From Scytalidium lignicola (taxonomy: Eukaryota; Ascomycota; Leotiomycetes), in assembly GCA_002812745.2 (NCBI GenBank), contig NCSJ02000007.1:62001-126000 (forward strand): a stretch of 64,000 nt of DNA, in the 5' to 3' direction. Of this stretch, positions 1-11,737 are shown in pieces; the stretch's first letter is position 1; every line of letters starts with the position of its first letter. The position numbers and the translations under genes are program-made. The notes under the pieces are model-generated. The model did no database searches, was not told the origin of the DNA, and saw only the letters and a list, made by a program, of their open reading frames with translations.

Positions 1-3000
1 AGAGGATGGTGGTGCGCATATTGAATAGCGGGGTTAAAGTTGAAAAGCGAATGTGGGTTTTGAAGCTGCAAATATATAACTGAGCGTCAAAAGAAGAAGC
101 GAGTGACTGTCAAACGAGTGACTTAGAGAACTGTAGAGTTGTGTGATCTTACGGATAAAGAAAGAGAAGAAGTAGAAAAGGCAAGTCTGGAGTGACGAGC
201 AGCCACCTTAAGAATGTTCGCCGTCGAAGCCAACCACCACGGCGCCACGTTGAAAGGCCACCACCTCGTATACACACCATGTCCTGTCTTCACCCCTTCG
301 TTGGTGCGTGCTTTGCTCTAGGGCTATGGTCGGCCATTGTGTACGAGAGAGGTACCAGCACAGAGCAGCAGATCCACCACACCGTTGCCAATTATTCGAT
401 TCGATGCCCTCTGGGATCCCGTTTCCGTCTTTGACTTCCTCTTTCTTGCCCTGGTGGGTTTCTGTACAACACCAGCAACTACTGCAGGATAGCCTGCCGT
501 TGTGTTTCCTTAAGCGTTCCTGGTCCTGCGGCTTGCCTGTCTTGAGCATGGTTACGCTCCTAGGTGCCATCCGTGCCATCCTCTTTTCTCCCCGCAAACG
601 CCCTCAGAACTTTCTTTATTGGCGCCACCGACTGAAGAGCCAGCGATGATTGGAGAGAGCCGCCTCGTATCCAGCAACTTTAACCCTGTGGCAGAGCGTG
701 CCCTGGCATGAGTGGCTTGGCCGGGAAGAGTTGTCGCATCGGGGTGCCAGAGCGCGGCGAATGGAATTGGTGTTGGTGGAAATTGAAGGAGAGAAGGGGC
801 AAGGGGGGGATGAAGGGGGCTTGGTTCATCGCATCTGCAAGCGATTTGGTACCTGAAAGAAAGAGAGCGCTCAAGGGGCCTGGCTACCCGGTCAAATTTG
901 CGCAAGAGNATGGTGTGGGCGCTATTCAGGGGCACGAGAGGATCTGGCGGTTTTGTTTGGACCACCACAGCAAAGTGGAGAAAGAACGCTTCTGACCCTT
1001 GGTTTGGGATACAAAAATAGGGGCATTTGACAGCGGATGTGTAGGTCGTCCCTGCTTCGACCAAGCCAGGAGCAACCACGCGTCTAGAACCCTTGGGATC
1101 CTTTCTTTCACGGGCGTCTCAAACCGCACCAAAGTGATCGAGGTGGGCACACACAACGCTAGACGAGTGGTTTGCCACTGTTCTGGGACGGCATAAGAAA
1201 GCTTACCGGTACCTCACAGCCAAGCCAGCTAGCAGCGAACATTGCGTGAAAGGGTTGCAGCTACTCGGTCCGGCTGCTATTTTGAGCAGGTACTCGGGCT
1301 CGGGCAGCGTCAGGAACACGAGAACAGCGAGGAAGAAAGAAAAATAAGCAGCGAGGTGGCTCCATGCTGGATTCTTTGGAGGGGCTCGATGACATGCGCC
1401 AACACCGACCGCTGGAGTCGGGATTTCAAATAAAGTATTATGGGAATGTCTCCTGGTTCCTGTGCGATACGGGCAATCCTGCGACCTGGAGAGGAAACGC
1501 ACTTCTCCTTTCCTTCTGTGATGGATTGTATAACCGCTATCAGGCCGGGACCCAGCACTCAATATTTCGATAGTCGATGTAACTGTTCGAAGCGCTTGGA
1601 GGGACAGGCGGTAATTAGCAACCAGATGTTGGATTGCCAGTGCGTCGCTCTCATTAATGATTGATAGCCACCTTTTTCCTTTCCTGTATTCCGCGCGAAA
1701 ACCGGAGTTTACGCTCAGCAGTACCTAGAAAAAGAAGCGCATCTGAATCGCGATGAGGGAGACAAAGTGTGACTATCCGGGTACCTGCGATTGGGTCTAA
1801 GACATGGCTGATTCCAGGTACCGGCACTTCCCCGTGGGCTTCCCCTTATCGCTTGCTTATTCCGTGCGTCATTGTTTCGCGGTTTCAAGAGCATCAGCAC
1901 AGTAATAATCAGCACCATAGTAATCAGCAATGATCTGATTAGCTAGAGTCTTACTAAAGAACTCTAATGGTCGTCTTTTCTGTTACTTAATATTTCACCT
2001 TACGTCCGTACACAAATGCAGTACAGTACCGCTCTAACTTACCGCATTTCGTAGGGCCCGTACGTTCCGGAAGTGTAGAAGCTTGGGATGTTCACACCGA
2101 CTTTGTTTGCAGTTCTTTCCTTTCAGCTGTGGCTCTTCAAGACACTGCACAAAAGCAAAGAAAATAAAGCTTATTCCTTTTCCTGCCAGAGCCCTTAATC
2201 TGCTGTATCCATCGAGTTGCTACAGCACATTATTCGGTCGTAAGCTTTGCCGTTTCTGGCCATCAATGTCCATCGGCTCTACCGGGGATTCCTCCGTACG
2301 TATAAGGCACCCAGAACAATACGACTTTAGCATACCATTCCCACGCGAAACTAGAGATATCGTAAACTGCGTGGAGTCTAATTTATTACTAGCGCTACTA
2401 CCAAATACTACATTTCTGTAACTGCTAGACTACTAACTATTTATTAGACCAAAGCGCAGACGAGTCTGGATCTAGATTGTTGTCTGTTGGATCTATGTAT
2501 CTGAACGTATGGTGTGGGTCACTTGACTAGCACGTGGATTCCACACAGCTAAGGACCGAGGAAAGGGGCTTGAATAGGGGATAGACTACGGTGTTTCCCT
2601 CCCTTATTCAGCTAACTTCCTGGACGTAGAACCTTTTCCTCTCAAAATATGGTGCTGTATGTCAATTGCTGCTAGACATAGTTTAGTTTCGATTATCGAT
2701 TTATATCGGCACCAACACTTAGTGTGCGTTACTAGTATCTTTGGGTACAACTTGGTGGTGATCATGGAACCGTACCACATGGTTTGAGACCCGACGTGTC
2801 GGGTTAGTTCATCGCAATATATTTCCAGGTTACGAGCCGCGGAACATTTCTCTGAAACAACCTATGCGAGCGATGTATGGTGACCATGTATTATACTTCG
2901 ATACCAACTTCGAATCTACTGCAGGTAAGCCAAGAGCTGCCCCTGTTATATTCTTTCATAATGATTAGAATGAACTGTCATTGAACCACTAAAAGAGAGT

Positions 3001-3598
3001 GTCTCTATCATTGCATTTCTTCCGGATAGGTAAGAAGCACTGTTCATACTCTTCATACTGGATGCTTTTACGATTCACATGCAATTGTCACATATCACCA
3101 GCCGGGGAACACCGTGGGGATGTGCAGTCAAGACTACAGGTTTGATACTCAGACCTTGAGCAATAATAGCCTTGAACTAACTTCAAATCTAGTCACAGTA
3201 CTCAACCTTTCCCCTCGGAAAATCTCCTGAAATCCGCCCACGAAATGCATAACGTTTCTGCCTGTACCACATCTTTTGTTAAAGTGGTTTCATTCATACA
3301 CTAGACGGATATCTTCTTGGAAGACAGGATATACGCACGATCCTTGAGTTGGAGATGAGGATATTTGGCGAGGATAAGTGTTACGTACCGGTAGTAGAGA
3401 TGCAGGGGACTGCGAGAGATCAGCGATGACTTGCGTTGTCGATCTAATGTAGTTCATCCTTGGATCAGCACTTGCTCTGAGCTCAGAACAGGGGATTTAA
3501 TTAATTTCTGCGCGATTAAGAGGGGAGATAGTAGCTACCAAACCTGACTACTACTACTACTACATACATTATGCACCATGCGTCTGATACGCTAAGTC
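1..3598. other. Region without a recognised gene
   Basis: The first about 1.9 kb is relatively GC-rich and holds several overlapping open frames on both strands. None looks like a known protein, and none shows a convincing exon chain. The first 200 bases are purine-rich on the plus strand, hence CT-rich on the minus strand. That would suit a promoter or 5' UTR of a minus-strand gene starting left of the window, but this is a guess. From about 1.9 to 3.6 kb the DNA is AT-richer with stop codons in every frame. There is a single ambiguous base at 909. Confidence 0.5.
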
Positions 3599-5019
3599 CT
3601 AATTCTTCAGCTTCACTTCCAACACCCTCCTCCCCTCACCTGCCATGGCATCATCCAGAGTCCAAGCCTTCGCCAACTTTAACCCAACACTGTCAAACAA
3701 CACCCTGAATTGTTCCTCCGTCCTCTCCAAAGACGCGAAATTCGCCATCATGATAAAGTCCGCTGACGCAGAATAAAGCGGGACATTCGTCTCCGGAAGC
3801 ACATTCTCACTGACCAACAAGATCGATTCGGCATTCATCGCATCCCTGATGTTGGTCAAGATCTGACTAGCTTGCTTATCAGGCCAATCGTGCAGCACAT
3901 TGCCCAGAAAATACGCCTTCGCACCTTTAACAGGCTGTGGAGAGAAGAAGTCGTGTTTCATGGCCTCGATTCCGGAAGGTAAAGAGCCGGGAGCAATACC
4001 ATCTATTGCAGCTGGGATATCCTGCACGATAAGTTTTCCTTGTAGGTCCGGATAGCGTTTCTGGAATGTAATAAGATCGTGACCGATACCACCGCCGACA
4101 TCGACGAGTAGTACGTCGGACGGTGACTGCACTTGTAGTTTGGAAGCTAAAGGAAAGTAGTCGACCCAATGATTGCCCTTTGCGCTCCGAGATATGCCCA
4201 TCACGACGTTGCATGCGTGTTGGAGCCTAGGTTGCGTAGCTAGCCAGTCGAAGCTGTGCAAATTTGTCTTGCGGGTGTATTGGAATGGGCTATTATAGGC
4301 GTCTCCGGGATTGCTATACCCCTTTTCTTCGAAGTAGGATGGGAGGTTGGCGATTATTTCGTTTTGTCGGCCCCTTATTTTGCTCATGTTAGAAGTTTTG
4401 ATACTCAACTGACAAAGATGCAAATGAAAAGGTAAGGAAACGGAAAGTTTTACATATGAATCATGGCTTGAGCCAGTGGAGATGCAGTGACATATGCGGC
4501 GGCTAGTGGAGTTGACGTCCATTTGCCTGCAACTATCTCTTTGAAAAGGTTAATTCCTACAAGGAATCTCATGATACGGACTTCAAAAGGGCTTTTCGTT
4601 AGCACTTTGGAATCTCATAAGGATTCTACAATTTGGACGGGCCTACCAATCAATAACGGATCAGCCCCAGTCTTGGAAGCAAGATCGTCCAATTGAATCT
4701 CACTCCCACCTACGGACAGCTCAGCAGCGGCATCAAGCAGCTTCATATCGATTGCGATCTGTAAGGCGACTCCTTGAGAAGGCTAAAAGTCCAAACAGAA
4801 ACCCATTATTAGTTTATGTCTACGTACAAAGAGAGCCATAAAATTGAAAATGGGTCATCTCACAGCAATAATAAGTCTCATTGTCTTCTCTCGTGGACCT
4901 TCTAAAACCAAATTCAACTTTTCGCAGGCTGCTAGCAGCTCTACTTTTTCTTCAGGTTTCAATTCATTGGGCGAGTTGGTGATAGCATTGATGGAAGTGA
5001 TAATGTCGGAGATGGCCAT
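3599..5019 (-). CDS. SAM-dependent O-methyltransferase (fungal class, sterigmatocystin 8-OMT-like)
   Basis: Methylates a hydroxyl group on a small, probably aromatic, metabolite using S-adenosylmethionine. I model four exons: 5019-4864, 4782-4647, 4580-4454 and 4403-3599. They join in frame to a 407-residue protein, the usual length for this family. The N-terminal half carries the dimerisation/winged-helix region ending in an RIMRFLVGI segment. The SAM-binding motif DVGGGIGHD starts near residue 241, an acidic QDIP loop follows, and the catalytic-His context NVLHDWPD lies near 308-315. All motifs are intact. The next genes are a regulator-like protein and an SDR, so a small secondary-metabolite group is possible. 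The exact substrate cannot be told from sequence. Confidence 0.9.
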
Positions 5020-6152
5020 ATTAGCTATTTATTAGGGTCAAGGAAGAAAATATCTTTGAATAATTGGAGGAAATTATTGAATAGGATGTTGTTTATATGA
5101 TTAAGTATATCAACAGATCAGATAAGAGTGAGGGGAGCAAGAGGGAGAAGCCGACAAATGCTGCGTCATTTATAGTCCTCACAACCAACAGAAAGGTCCG
5201 CAAGACTTTAAACTGTGCCGCAATATGACTCGAAGATAAAACAGTACTATTTGAAAGACGGCGCAATTATTTAACTGTTCTTACATTGATGCATAGCTTT
5301 TGTGGGATTGTTAGGACGAGAGATGTGCAGGGAAGCTCGCATTCGTTCCTGCACCTTGAGTGTGGCACCGCGTAATAGTCAGCCACAGGAAGTGACGTCA
5401 CGGATAGTAGGTATGCTTTCAAGAACTAGCTGCTGGTTAACTCAAATTAGATATAGGATATCCAAAAGGTTCCACTCTGGAAGATTGATTAGATTTGAGA
5501 AGCTGTCTATCGATTATTGAGGGGAATATACAGATGCGTAATGCTCTATCTAACTTTGACTACATTATTGACAGATCTCAATAGAGTCAACATTTGACGA
5601 GAAGGATCGAGGGTTCTGAACAGGCTCCTAGAGGCCAAGATAGGCCTCTTACTGTTAGTATGTGTTTTCAAAACGTTCTTCTTGTTAATCCTCTTTATAT
5701 TAGCAAAGGTTAGACTAAGATTTTGCTTTCTATTATATTTCTGACTGAAACTCTTTATTATAATCTTCTCTTTCTTAAACCCTTTTTTNATTCTTTCTTT
5801 TGTTGTAAATTATAAAATCTTACGTTTTTGTTATTTTGTTTTTATTGTAGAAATTCTGGTTTATTAATCTATCAACACAATACTTTTTCTATTCGTTTTA
5901 TGGGAAATATTCTTTTATATTTAATAATATTTACTCTCCTTTTTTTNGTTTTTTTTGGTAGATATTAGAACTATATTACAAAATAAGCAAGAAGCGGTTA
6001 TCAGAAGAAAGGATATAATTGGCTTAAAAGAATAAGTTCAACGATAACTTGATTAGTATTGACGATTGTGTTGTTTTAAGATCTGTTTTTGATTATACAC
6101 ATGAGGAATTTAAAAAGCAAATAGAGTTATGACGAGTATAATGCAATATCTT
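5020..6152. other. AT-rich intergenic stretch
   Basis: Contains no supportable gene. From about 5640 to 6150 the plus strand is very T-rich, with many homopolymer runs. Single ambiguous bases at 5789 and 5947 directly follow T runs. It may be decayed repeat DNA, but no element can be recognised. Confidence 0.5.
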
Positions 6153-7639
6153 TCAATTATATTTTAAACTTAATTCATCAAACAGCTTTTGTGTTGGCCT
6201 TTTATGTAATACATCGATCCAAAGAAATTTTTTTNAGAATACCAACGATCCTATCCCACGAGCAAAGATTAAGAGCTTGTACTATCTGAAACAGGTGATG
6301 GTCTATCAATTCATCGTCCAAGATTGATATCCGGCTGATAACAAGTAGCCAGAGTAACTCTTCAGATTTATTGTTGAATATCTCTTCCCGTGTAATCAGA
6401 ATTCTCCATAGACAGCTAGCGAGAGACTGATAAGTTAAGGATGCAGCACAAAATTCGGAGAAGAGAGTAGGCAAAATGGTTGTGGAGTAAACGAGCATGA
6501 TTATCCTCAGCAGTTCGTGGGCATCGTTTTCACCGTATTGTAAATGGAGAAGTCGATACTGAATGGAGATCATTACCTCCTGGAAAAGGTTGGTTTCCAA
6601 CTTTTGCCCGGTTTGTGTAGCAATATTTGCTGCTCGTGATAATTCGTGGAGGTCATGCCATACGTTGACTATTTTAGGGTCGGGGCTTGAGTCATTATGT
6701 AGCATCGAATGTATTAGAGTATACTGGGGCACAGCTATGCTACTAGAGAGATATGAGTCCCAGGAGATGTTACCATCTGCAAAGAAAAGGGGCTTTGAAC
6801 AGGTGCTTATAGCATAACTAAGATCAAGTCTAGTGTTGAGTAAGTAAGGATGAAACTTAAAGTACAAAGCTAAGACACTAACCTGCAACACTTGGTCTGG
6901 AGAGAGGGTTGTGTTCTCAACGAACTAAGGCCACCACGTAGAGATATCAGGTTGAAAAGACCATGAAGATGAGTTTCTGCAGAAGCTGTATCACCTAACA
7001 CAAGGGCAACTGACACGAATGCGCTAACGACTGAGATTGTTGCATCTGTTGTAGCTTTATCGATTTCTGCTAAGTCTGACTGCAAGCAGCCAAGCGCTTT
7101 TGTCAAATGCCATGTCATCACGGTGTCTATTTTTCCGTTCGTGCGGTTTATCATGTTGAGGTATGTCAATACGACAAAGAGTTGAGAGTGAAAATAACTC
7201 TGACTTTGGCTCAGGTATCCTAACCAGATTAACGTCTCAGGCTTACCATCGTACTGCACCAAGATTGGGTTGGGATTGGAGGCCTGATTCAGCACATCAT
7301 AGACTATAAGCGGTAAGTACCTCTCAAAAGTGGTCACAACCACCACAGAAACTCACATTTGATGACATTTTGAAACATGTCAGGCCCTACTTCTACGGCA
7401 AAGGGACTCAACGCCCATGCCGAGCCGACTGGTCGAGGAATAATATTAGTACACATTTCCCCCCCATGCGATGGCCCATTGATCCAGGAAACAAGGGGTT
7501 GTGCTTGTACACGGCGCTTGACACTTTTGCCGCGGTTCTTGCCACGCATGGCATAGCTACGAGCATTTCTCCTCGACGCTTGATCGGGTTGCGCTAGAGG
7601 GGTTGTGATAAGGAATGGGTTGGATCCGCTCTGAGCCAT
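6153..7639 (-). CDS. Fungal-specific transcription-factor-like protein (Fungal_trans_2 type), no zinc cluster
   Basis: Probable transcriptional regulator by family resemblance; direct DNA binding is doubtful because there is no Zn2Cys6 motif. Three exons: 7639-7357, 7303-6883 and 6829-6153. The N-terminus has the family start, with a TTPLAQPDQASRR segment followed by a basic SYAMRGKNRGK segment, then an SWINGP turn and helical middle homology. The single N at 6235 follows a T run. Read literally, it ends the protein early at 6202. If the N is skipped, the frame continues through a family-like LKKFLWIDVLH segment to a stop at 6153-6155, giving 459 residues. The gene lies head-to-head with the SDR gene across about 430 bases. 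Confidence 0.8.
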
Positions 7640-8066
7640 GGCTCTACGTGGTACAGTTTCCAGAGATATAACTTGATGGACGATGGACGAGACACGACAA
7701 GAAAATACCAACGACGTATTTACTGCTGGCTAAGACAGACGCTAAGCCACATCCTATGCACTATGCTCAATGAGGAAATATATCAAAGGCCTTGGCAAAG
7801 TGGAGCCCCGCCCCCCTACTCGCGCTATATGAATACTTCAGCCTTGTACCTCATGACATTTGCCAAGACTATCACTTATTTCCCAGTTAAGTTAAATAAT
7901 CAGAAACACTGCTTAACAATCGGTTCAAAGATGGTACAAAGCTCGGACAAGGCATTAGGAGTGAAAAATGTATATATATATATATATGAGCTCCTACTGT
8001 TCTGTTAGGTCGTTTCCATCTAACACCCTAATCTTTTCTACCCAGTCATCCGGTATCTCAGTACCA
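7640..8066. promoter_or_regulatory. Shared intergenic region between divergent regulator-like and SDR genes
   Basis: The two start codons face away from each other across about 430 bases, so both promoters must lie here. A short (TA)n tract of about nine dinucleotides sits at about 7969-7987, roughly 80 bases upstream of the SDR start. No specific operator can be identified by eye. Confidence 0.4.
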
Positions 8067-9212
8067 ATGACTTCCACATCTCTGAAAATGGGGCCATCCC
8101 CAAACTCCTCTTCACTCTCATTCTTTCCCAAAGTTAAACGAGACCTGCGAGGACTTGATTTGACGGGTAAAGTCGCTATTGTCACAGGCGCCAACTCGGG
8201 ATTGGGCTTCCATTGCGCAAGACATCTTCTATCCCTCCGGCTCTCGCATTTAATCCTCGCGGTTCGATCTGTAAGAAGTGGAGAAGAAGCCGTGGCTAAG
8301 CTTCAAGAAGAGTTCCCTACTGCACGACTCGAGGTATGGAAACTGGATATGGCCTCGTACGAGTCCATCCAGTCACTTGCGCGCCGAGTTGAGACGGATC
8401 TGTCTAGACTCGATATCACTATTCTCAACGCGGGCATAGCCCACGGAGAGTTAAAGATTTGTGAGAATACTGGACATGACGATGTCATTCAAGTCAATTA
8501 CCTGTCGACATTTCTTTTGGCAATTCTAATTCTCCAAGTGCTAAAGAAGAAGAAGTCGCCAGAGACATCGTCGCCATCTCGACTTACTATCGTGAGCTCT
8601 GGGACTGCTCTCACGGCCAAGTTTCCAAATCGTCACGTGAGGCCTCTTCTCAGATCATTTGATGACCCAAAAATCCAATCATATGATGGGATGGAGCGTT
8701 ATTCAACTTCAAAGTTGCTCGGTCACCTTTTCTTTGCGCGGCTTCTGAGATATCTCGACCCTGAGGAGACCATCGTGAATCTTGTGGAGCCTGGTCTATG
8801 TAAAGGCACCAAACTCTTTCGAGAAGCAAATGTAGTCCAGGCGGCAGTTTTCTGGGTGCTCAAGGCCGTAGCAGCAAAGTCAGTAGAAGATGGGGCGTGG
8901 GAGTACATCGACGCTGCAGTAATAAAAGGCAAGGAATCACATGGCTGCTTTTGCATGGACAGTGATATACACTCGTAAGTGTGGTCCTTTGATGTCATTC
9001 TCTCCCAGTCATCCTTCCTTCCTTTTGTATTTTTTAACGTCGACATGAAAATCATAATAAAATATAGCTACTGACAACCCGGCAGCTTCGCCAACCTTGT
9101 GTACCAATCTGAAGGAGGCCCATTGATGGATACTCTCTGGGAAGAGACCATGGCCGAGTTAGACTTTGCAGGAATTCGGGACAAGCTAAGTTCGATATCT
9201 CCGAAGCCCTGA
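8067..9212 (+). CDS. Short-chain dehydrogenase/reductase (retinol-dehydrogenase-like)
   Basis: NAD(P)-dependent oxidoreductase acting on an alcohol/carbonyl pair. Two exons, 8067-8974 and 9086-9212, encode 344 residues. The cofactor motif TGANSGLG lies at residues 40-47, NAG at 121-123, the catalytic serine in IVSSG near 177, and the YSTSK (YxxxK) pair at 212-216. The intron has GTAAGT and CAG ends. An alternative start at 8088 would shorten the N-terminus by seven residues. The gene is divergent from the neighbouring regulator-like gene, which suggests joint control. It could act on the same product as the nearby O-methyltransferase, but that is inference. Confidence 0.9.
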
Positions 9213-10000
9213 TGATATTTAGATAATGCGTATTTTAATTCCTCTTTATTCCCTTTCCAAAAGGTGAATAAAATAAATAGAAAAAAATAACTAAACTCCA
9301 ACCAAGATCTAGACGTACATCCCTTTAATCGAGTCCCCCATACCACTTCTCCAGATACGACCTTAAGTCAACATCTGCCGACTTTTTCAAAATAAGTTGT
9401 CAAATCTCTTTCTCGGTCCATCAATTTCCAAACCATATAAAGTCAAAACAGGCTCCCGCTCGATCTCGCTTGGGCTCATTTATGCTCAATCATTCTCACT
9501 CGTGCTCACCTGCTGTGTCACCTTGGCTCCATCCCTCTTACCTTAGCTCACTTAGTAATGCCGATAAAGCAGCCTTGCTCACCTTTCCAAACGGAAACAG
9601 AATTTTTCCCTGTCAGGATTGACGCATGATAACCATCTGTTTTTTCCTGTTCGTAACTGAGACCACAAAAAGTGTCTAAAAGATATTTCTTTCCATTGAT
9701 CTGCCATTCATCAACGATGCCTTTCAGAATTGAGATAAGGTTATATTGTTGGTTCTATAGAGCGATTTAAATAAGAGATGGATATATTTAGTAAGCAGAA
9801 AATGATCGCTAGAGATATAAAACATTGAGCAAATAGATCTTAGCTAATAGAAAAACAGCAAGCAGCATCTGTACATCTAAAGGTTTTCTAAGAGAATAAG
9901 TAATGAAATGATTGTAGCTATACCGAAAACCAGCGAGCAGATAGCAATGTGAGGACCACTCATCAGGCCCTGTTAGATTCTAGAAAGATTCCCTCCTGTC
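9213..10000. other. Intergenic region with a dispersed repeat copy
   Basis: No coding sequence is supported. It contains one copy of a short dispersed repeat (see 9565-9641). The sequence 5' to it, about 9475-9560, is rich in repeated GCTCA-type words. Confidence 0.5.
9565..9641 (+). repeat. Dispersed repeat, copy A
   Basis: About 77 bases align with 49838-49914 in the same orientation. In my hand alignment the differences are about a dozen transitions plus two single-base indels, with no clear transversion. Flanks on both sides are only weakly alike. This looks like a remnant of a larger transposable element. Confidence 0.65.
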
Positions 10001-10903
10001 TCATGATATCTGTAACGACTTGCCCGTCGCAGATCCGATCGCAATCCTATTCCGTGGCCTTACCCTGACATTTTCACTCGACGTCTCAGGTCCNTCGTCA
10101 CCCTCAGGATCCCTCTCACTATTCCCTTCAACCTGATGAGCGTAGCTATTTGGACGATTCAACTCCGCCGTATCACGCGCGACACTATACTTATCAAACA
10201 CACTCTTGATCAATTCATCAACTAAATCCTGCTCATTGCCATCTCCGTTTTGATACGCTTGTTTCTGGGATCCAATAAAGCCGAAATACACCTCTCGCAC
10301 TGATACACCAGCACTCAACATCCCCTCCACACCCTCGATGAAATCTCGCACTTTTCGCTCTTCAAATTCATCTTTGCGAACCCGATCGGGGAGATCCTGA
10401 CTTTTGAAGAGGGCTAGAATTCCGGCTATGACGCTGTTGGTTATGCCAAGGATTGTGATTACCAGAGGATGCAGTTTTGAGATGGAGCCAAGCGACGCGA
10501 GAGTTGCGCCGATGAGAAGCTGTACGATTACAAAGACGTAGTATATTGTGTTTATGGTATGATAGTTCAGGCGGTAGCCCCTCTCCGATGAGAGGACATG
10601 GGCATACAGACCGCGTGGCGGACAGGTTTTGTTAGTGAGAATTTGGGGTTGGTGTTCCGGATCGGGTGGAACATGAATCCCTATTGCGAAACGGAATTTG
10701 AGAAGAGCATAGGAGGGAGGTGGAGGGAATATTGGGTTTGTTTCTGCTGATGGTGGAGGGTTTGAAGGGGATCCTGTTGAACCTGCTGGCAATGCTGCCT
10801 TTGCTCCCTGTGATCCGGATTCATTCACTGGAGTCTGGGATCTGATGGTTGCTTGACTATGAGTGGTACCGTTGGCCAGAAGTGGAGTGTGTTCGTCAGA
10901 CAT
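10001..10903 (-). CDS. Fungal SLATT-domain two-TM membrane protein
   Basis: Single-exon gene for 300 residues, starting at an ATG that opens MSDEHTPLLANG. A Pro/Ser/Thr-rich N-terminal tail of about 60 residues is followed by the conserved GIHVPPDP segment near 75-82, a CPPRGLYAHV-type segment, then two hydrophobic helices near 119-141 and 147-166. After these comes a charged region with DLPDRVRKDEFEERKVRDFIE. This pattern is that of the fungal SLATT family, related to bacterial SMODS/SLOG-associated 2TM effectors. The fungal function is unknown. The N at 10094 falls in a GAN codon (Asp or Glu), so it is a base ambiguity and not an indel. Confidence 0.8.
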   Translation of the reverse strand: MSDEHTPLLANGTTHSQATIRSQTPVNESGSQGAKAALPAGSTGSPSNPPPSAETNPIFPPPPSYALLKFRFAIGIHVPPDPEHQPQILTNKTCPPRGLYAHVLSSERGYRLNYHTINTIYYVFVIVQLLIGATLASLGSISKLHPLVITILGITNSVIAGILALFKSQDLPDRVRKDEFEERKVRDFIEGVEGMLSAGVSVREVYFGFIGSQKQAYQNGDGNEQDLVDELIKSVFDKYSVARDTAELNRPNSYAHQVEGNSERDPEGDXGPETSSENVRVRPRNRIAIGSATGKSLQIS

Positions 10904-11737
10904 ATTAGATGGCTCTGTTATATTGACGTTTGTAGATACTGAGGATGTATGCGACGTAATCCCGTGTAGCGTAGACAAATAAGAGGAGAGATCTAGAGTC
11001 GGCAAGAGATCTTCAAATAATTCTAGAATTATCTTTGAACGATAGTTCCTCAATAATGTCTCTCGTATCTGTGCTCTCCTCTCCGGCTATGTTTTCCAAC
11101 GTGGATACCAGTGTCGCGGATTGACCCGTCCGTGCAGTGAAGTTGATAACCGTGAAATGGTAGTTAACTCCAGTAAAATGCACCACAAACAGATATTGCG
11201 CTGACGGAGCTTAATCTGTATTAATACAGGGAAATATGAGATAGGCTTGGAGAATGGAAGTGAAGGAGGAATGGGAAACAAACAGTTGGGAAATAAACGT
11301 TTCAGCTGACGTTGCGCGCGGCTTCGGCACGTGCAGCCTCAAAGTTCAAATCACAAGGCTGTGTCTCAGACTCCAGAATCCCAGCCTGGGATCCTGATTC
11401 TTAGCATCTGTCAGATATTGTGATTTATATTTTAGTAATTACTCTTTACAGCGCATTGAGATTAATATATTGTATTTTCAGTTCCAAATTACAATATTAT
11501 GTACCTGATCTGTAGGGGCAGCTTTTTAGAACGGAGATCTCACTTCATCCCTACAAATATAGGTGCGCTAGCGTAAGCATCTATTCTGAGACTGATAGGA
11601 GGCTTAAAGAGAGCAAGTTACGTTTAACATTATATGATCGTTTATGAATTTAGACCGTTCCTGTAGTCAATTACAGCTTACTATCTTCCTTTAGGTAGAT
11701 ATTCGTATACAATTTGTTATTCAAGTACTCACACACC
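10904..11737. other. Intergenic region
   Basis: No supportable gene. It contains the probable promoter of the SLATT gene. The part from 11400 to 11700 is AT-rich. Confidence 0.5.

Noticed and set aside
208..1079. Overlapping open frames on both strands (129, 113 and 175 codons) near the left end
   Set aside because: No recognisable motifs, mutual overlap on opposite strands, and GC-rich low-information sequence; most likely chance frames.
7969..7987. TA-repeat reading as an N-terminal extension of the SDR (MYIYIYM)
   Set aside because: This is a dinucleotide tract in the promoter; the SDR family start fits the ATG at 8067 or 8088.
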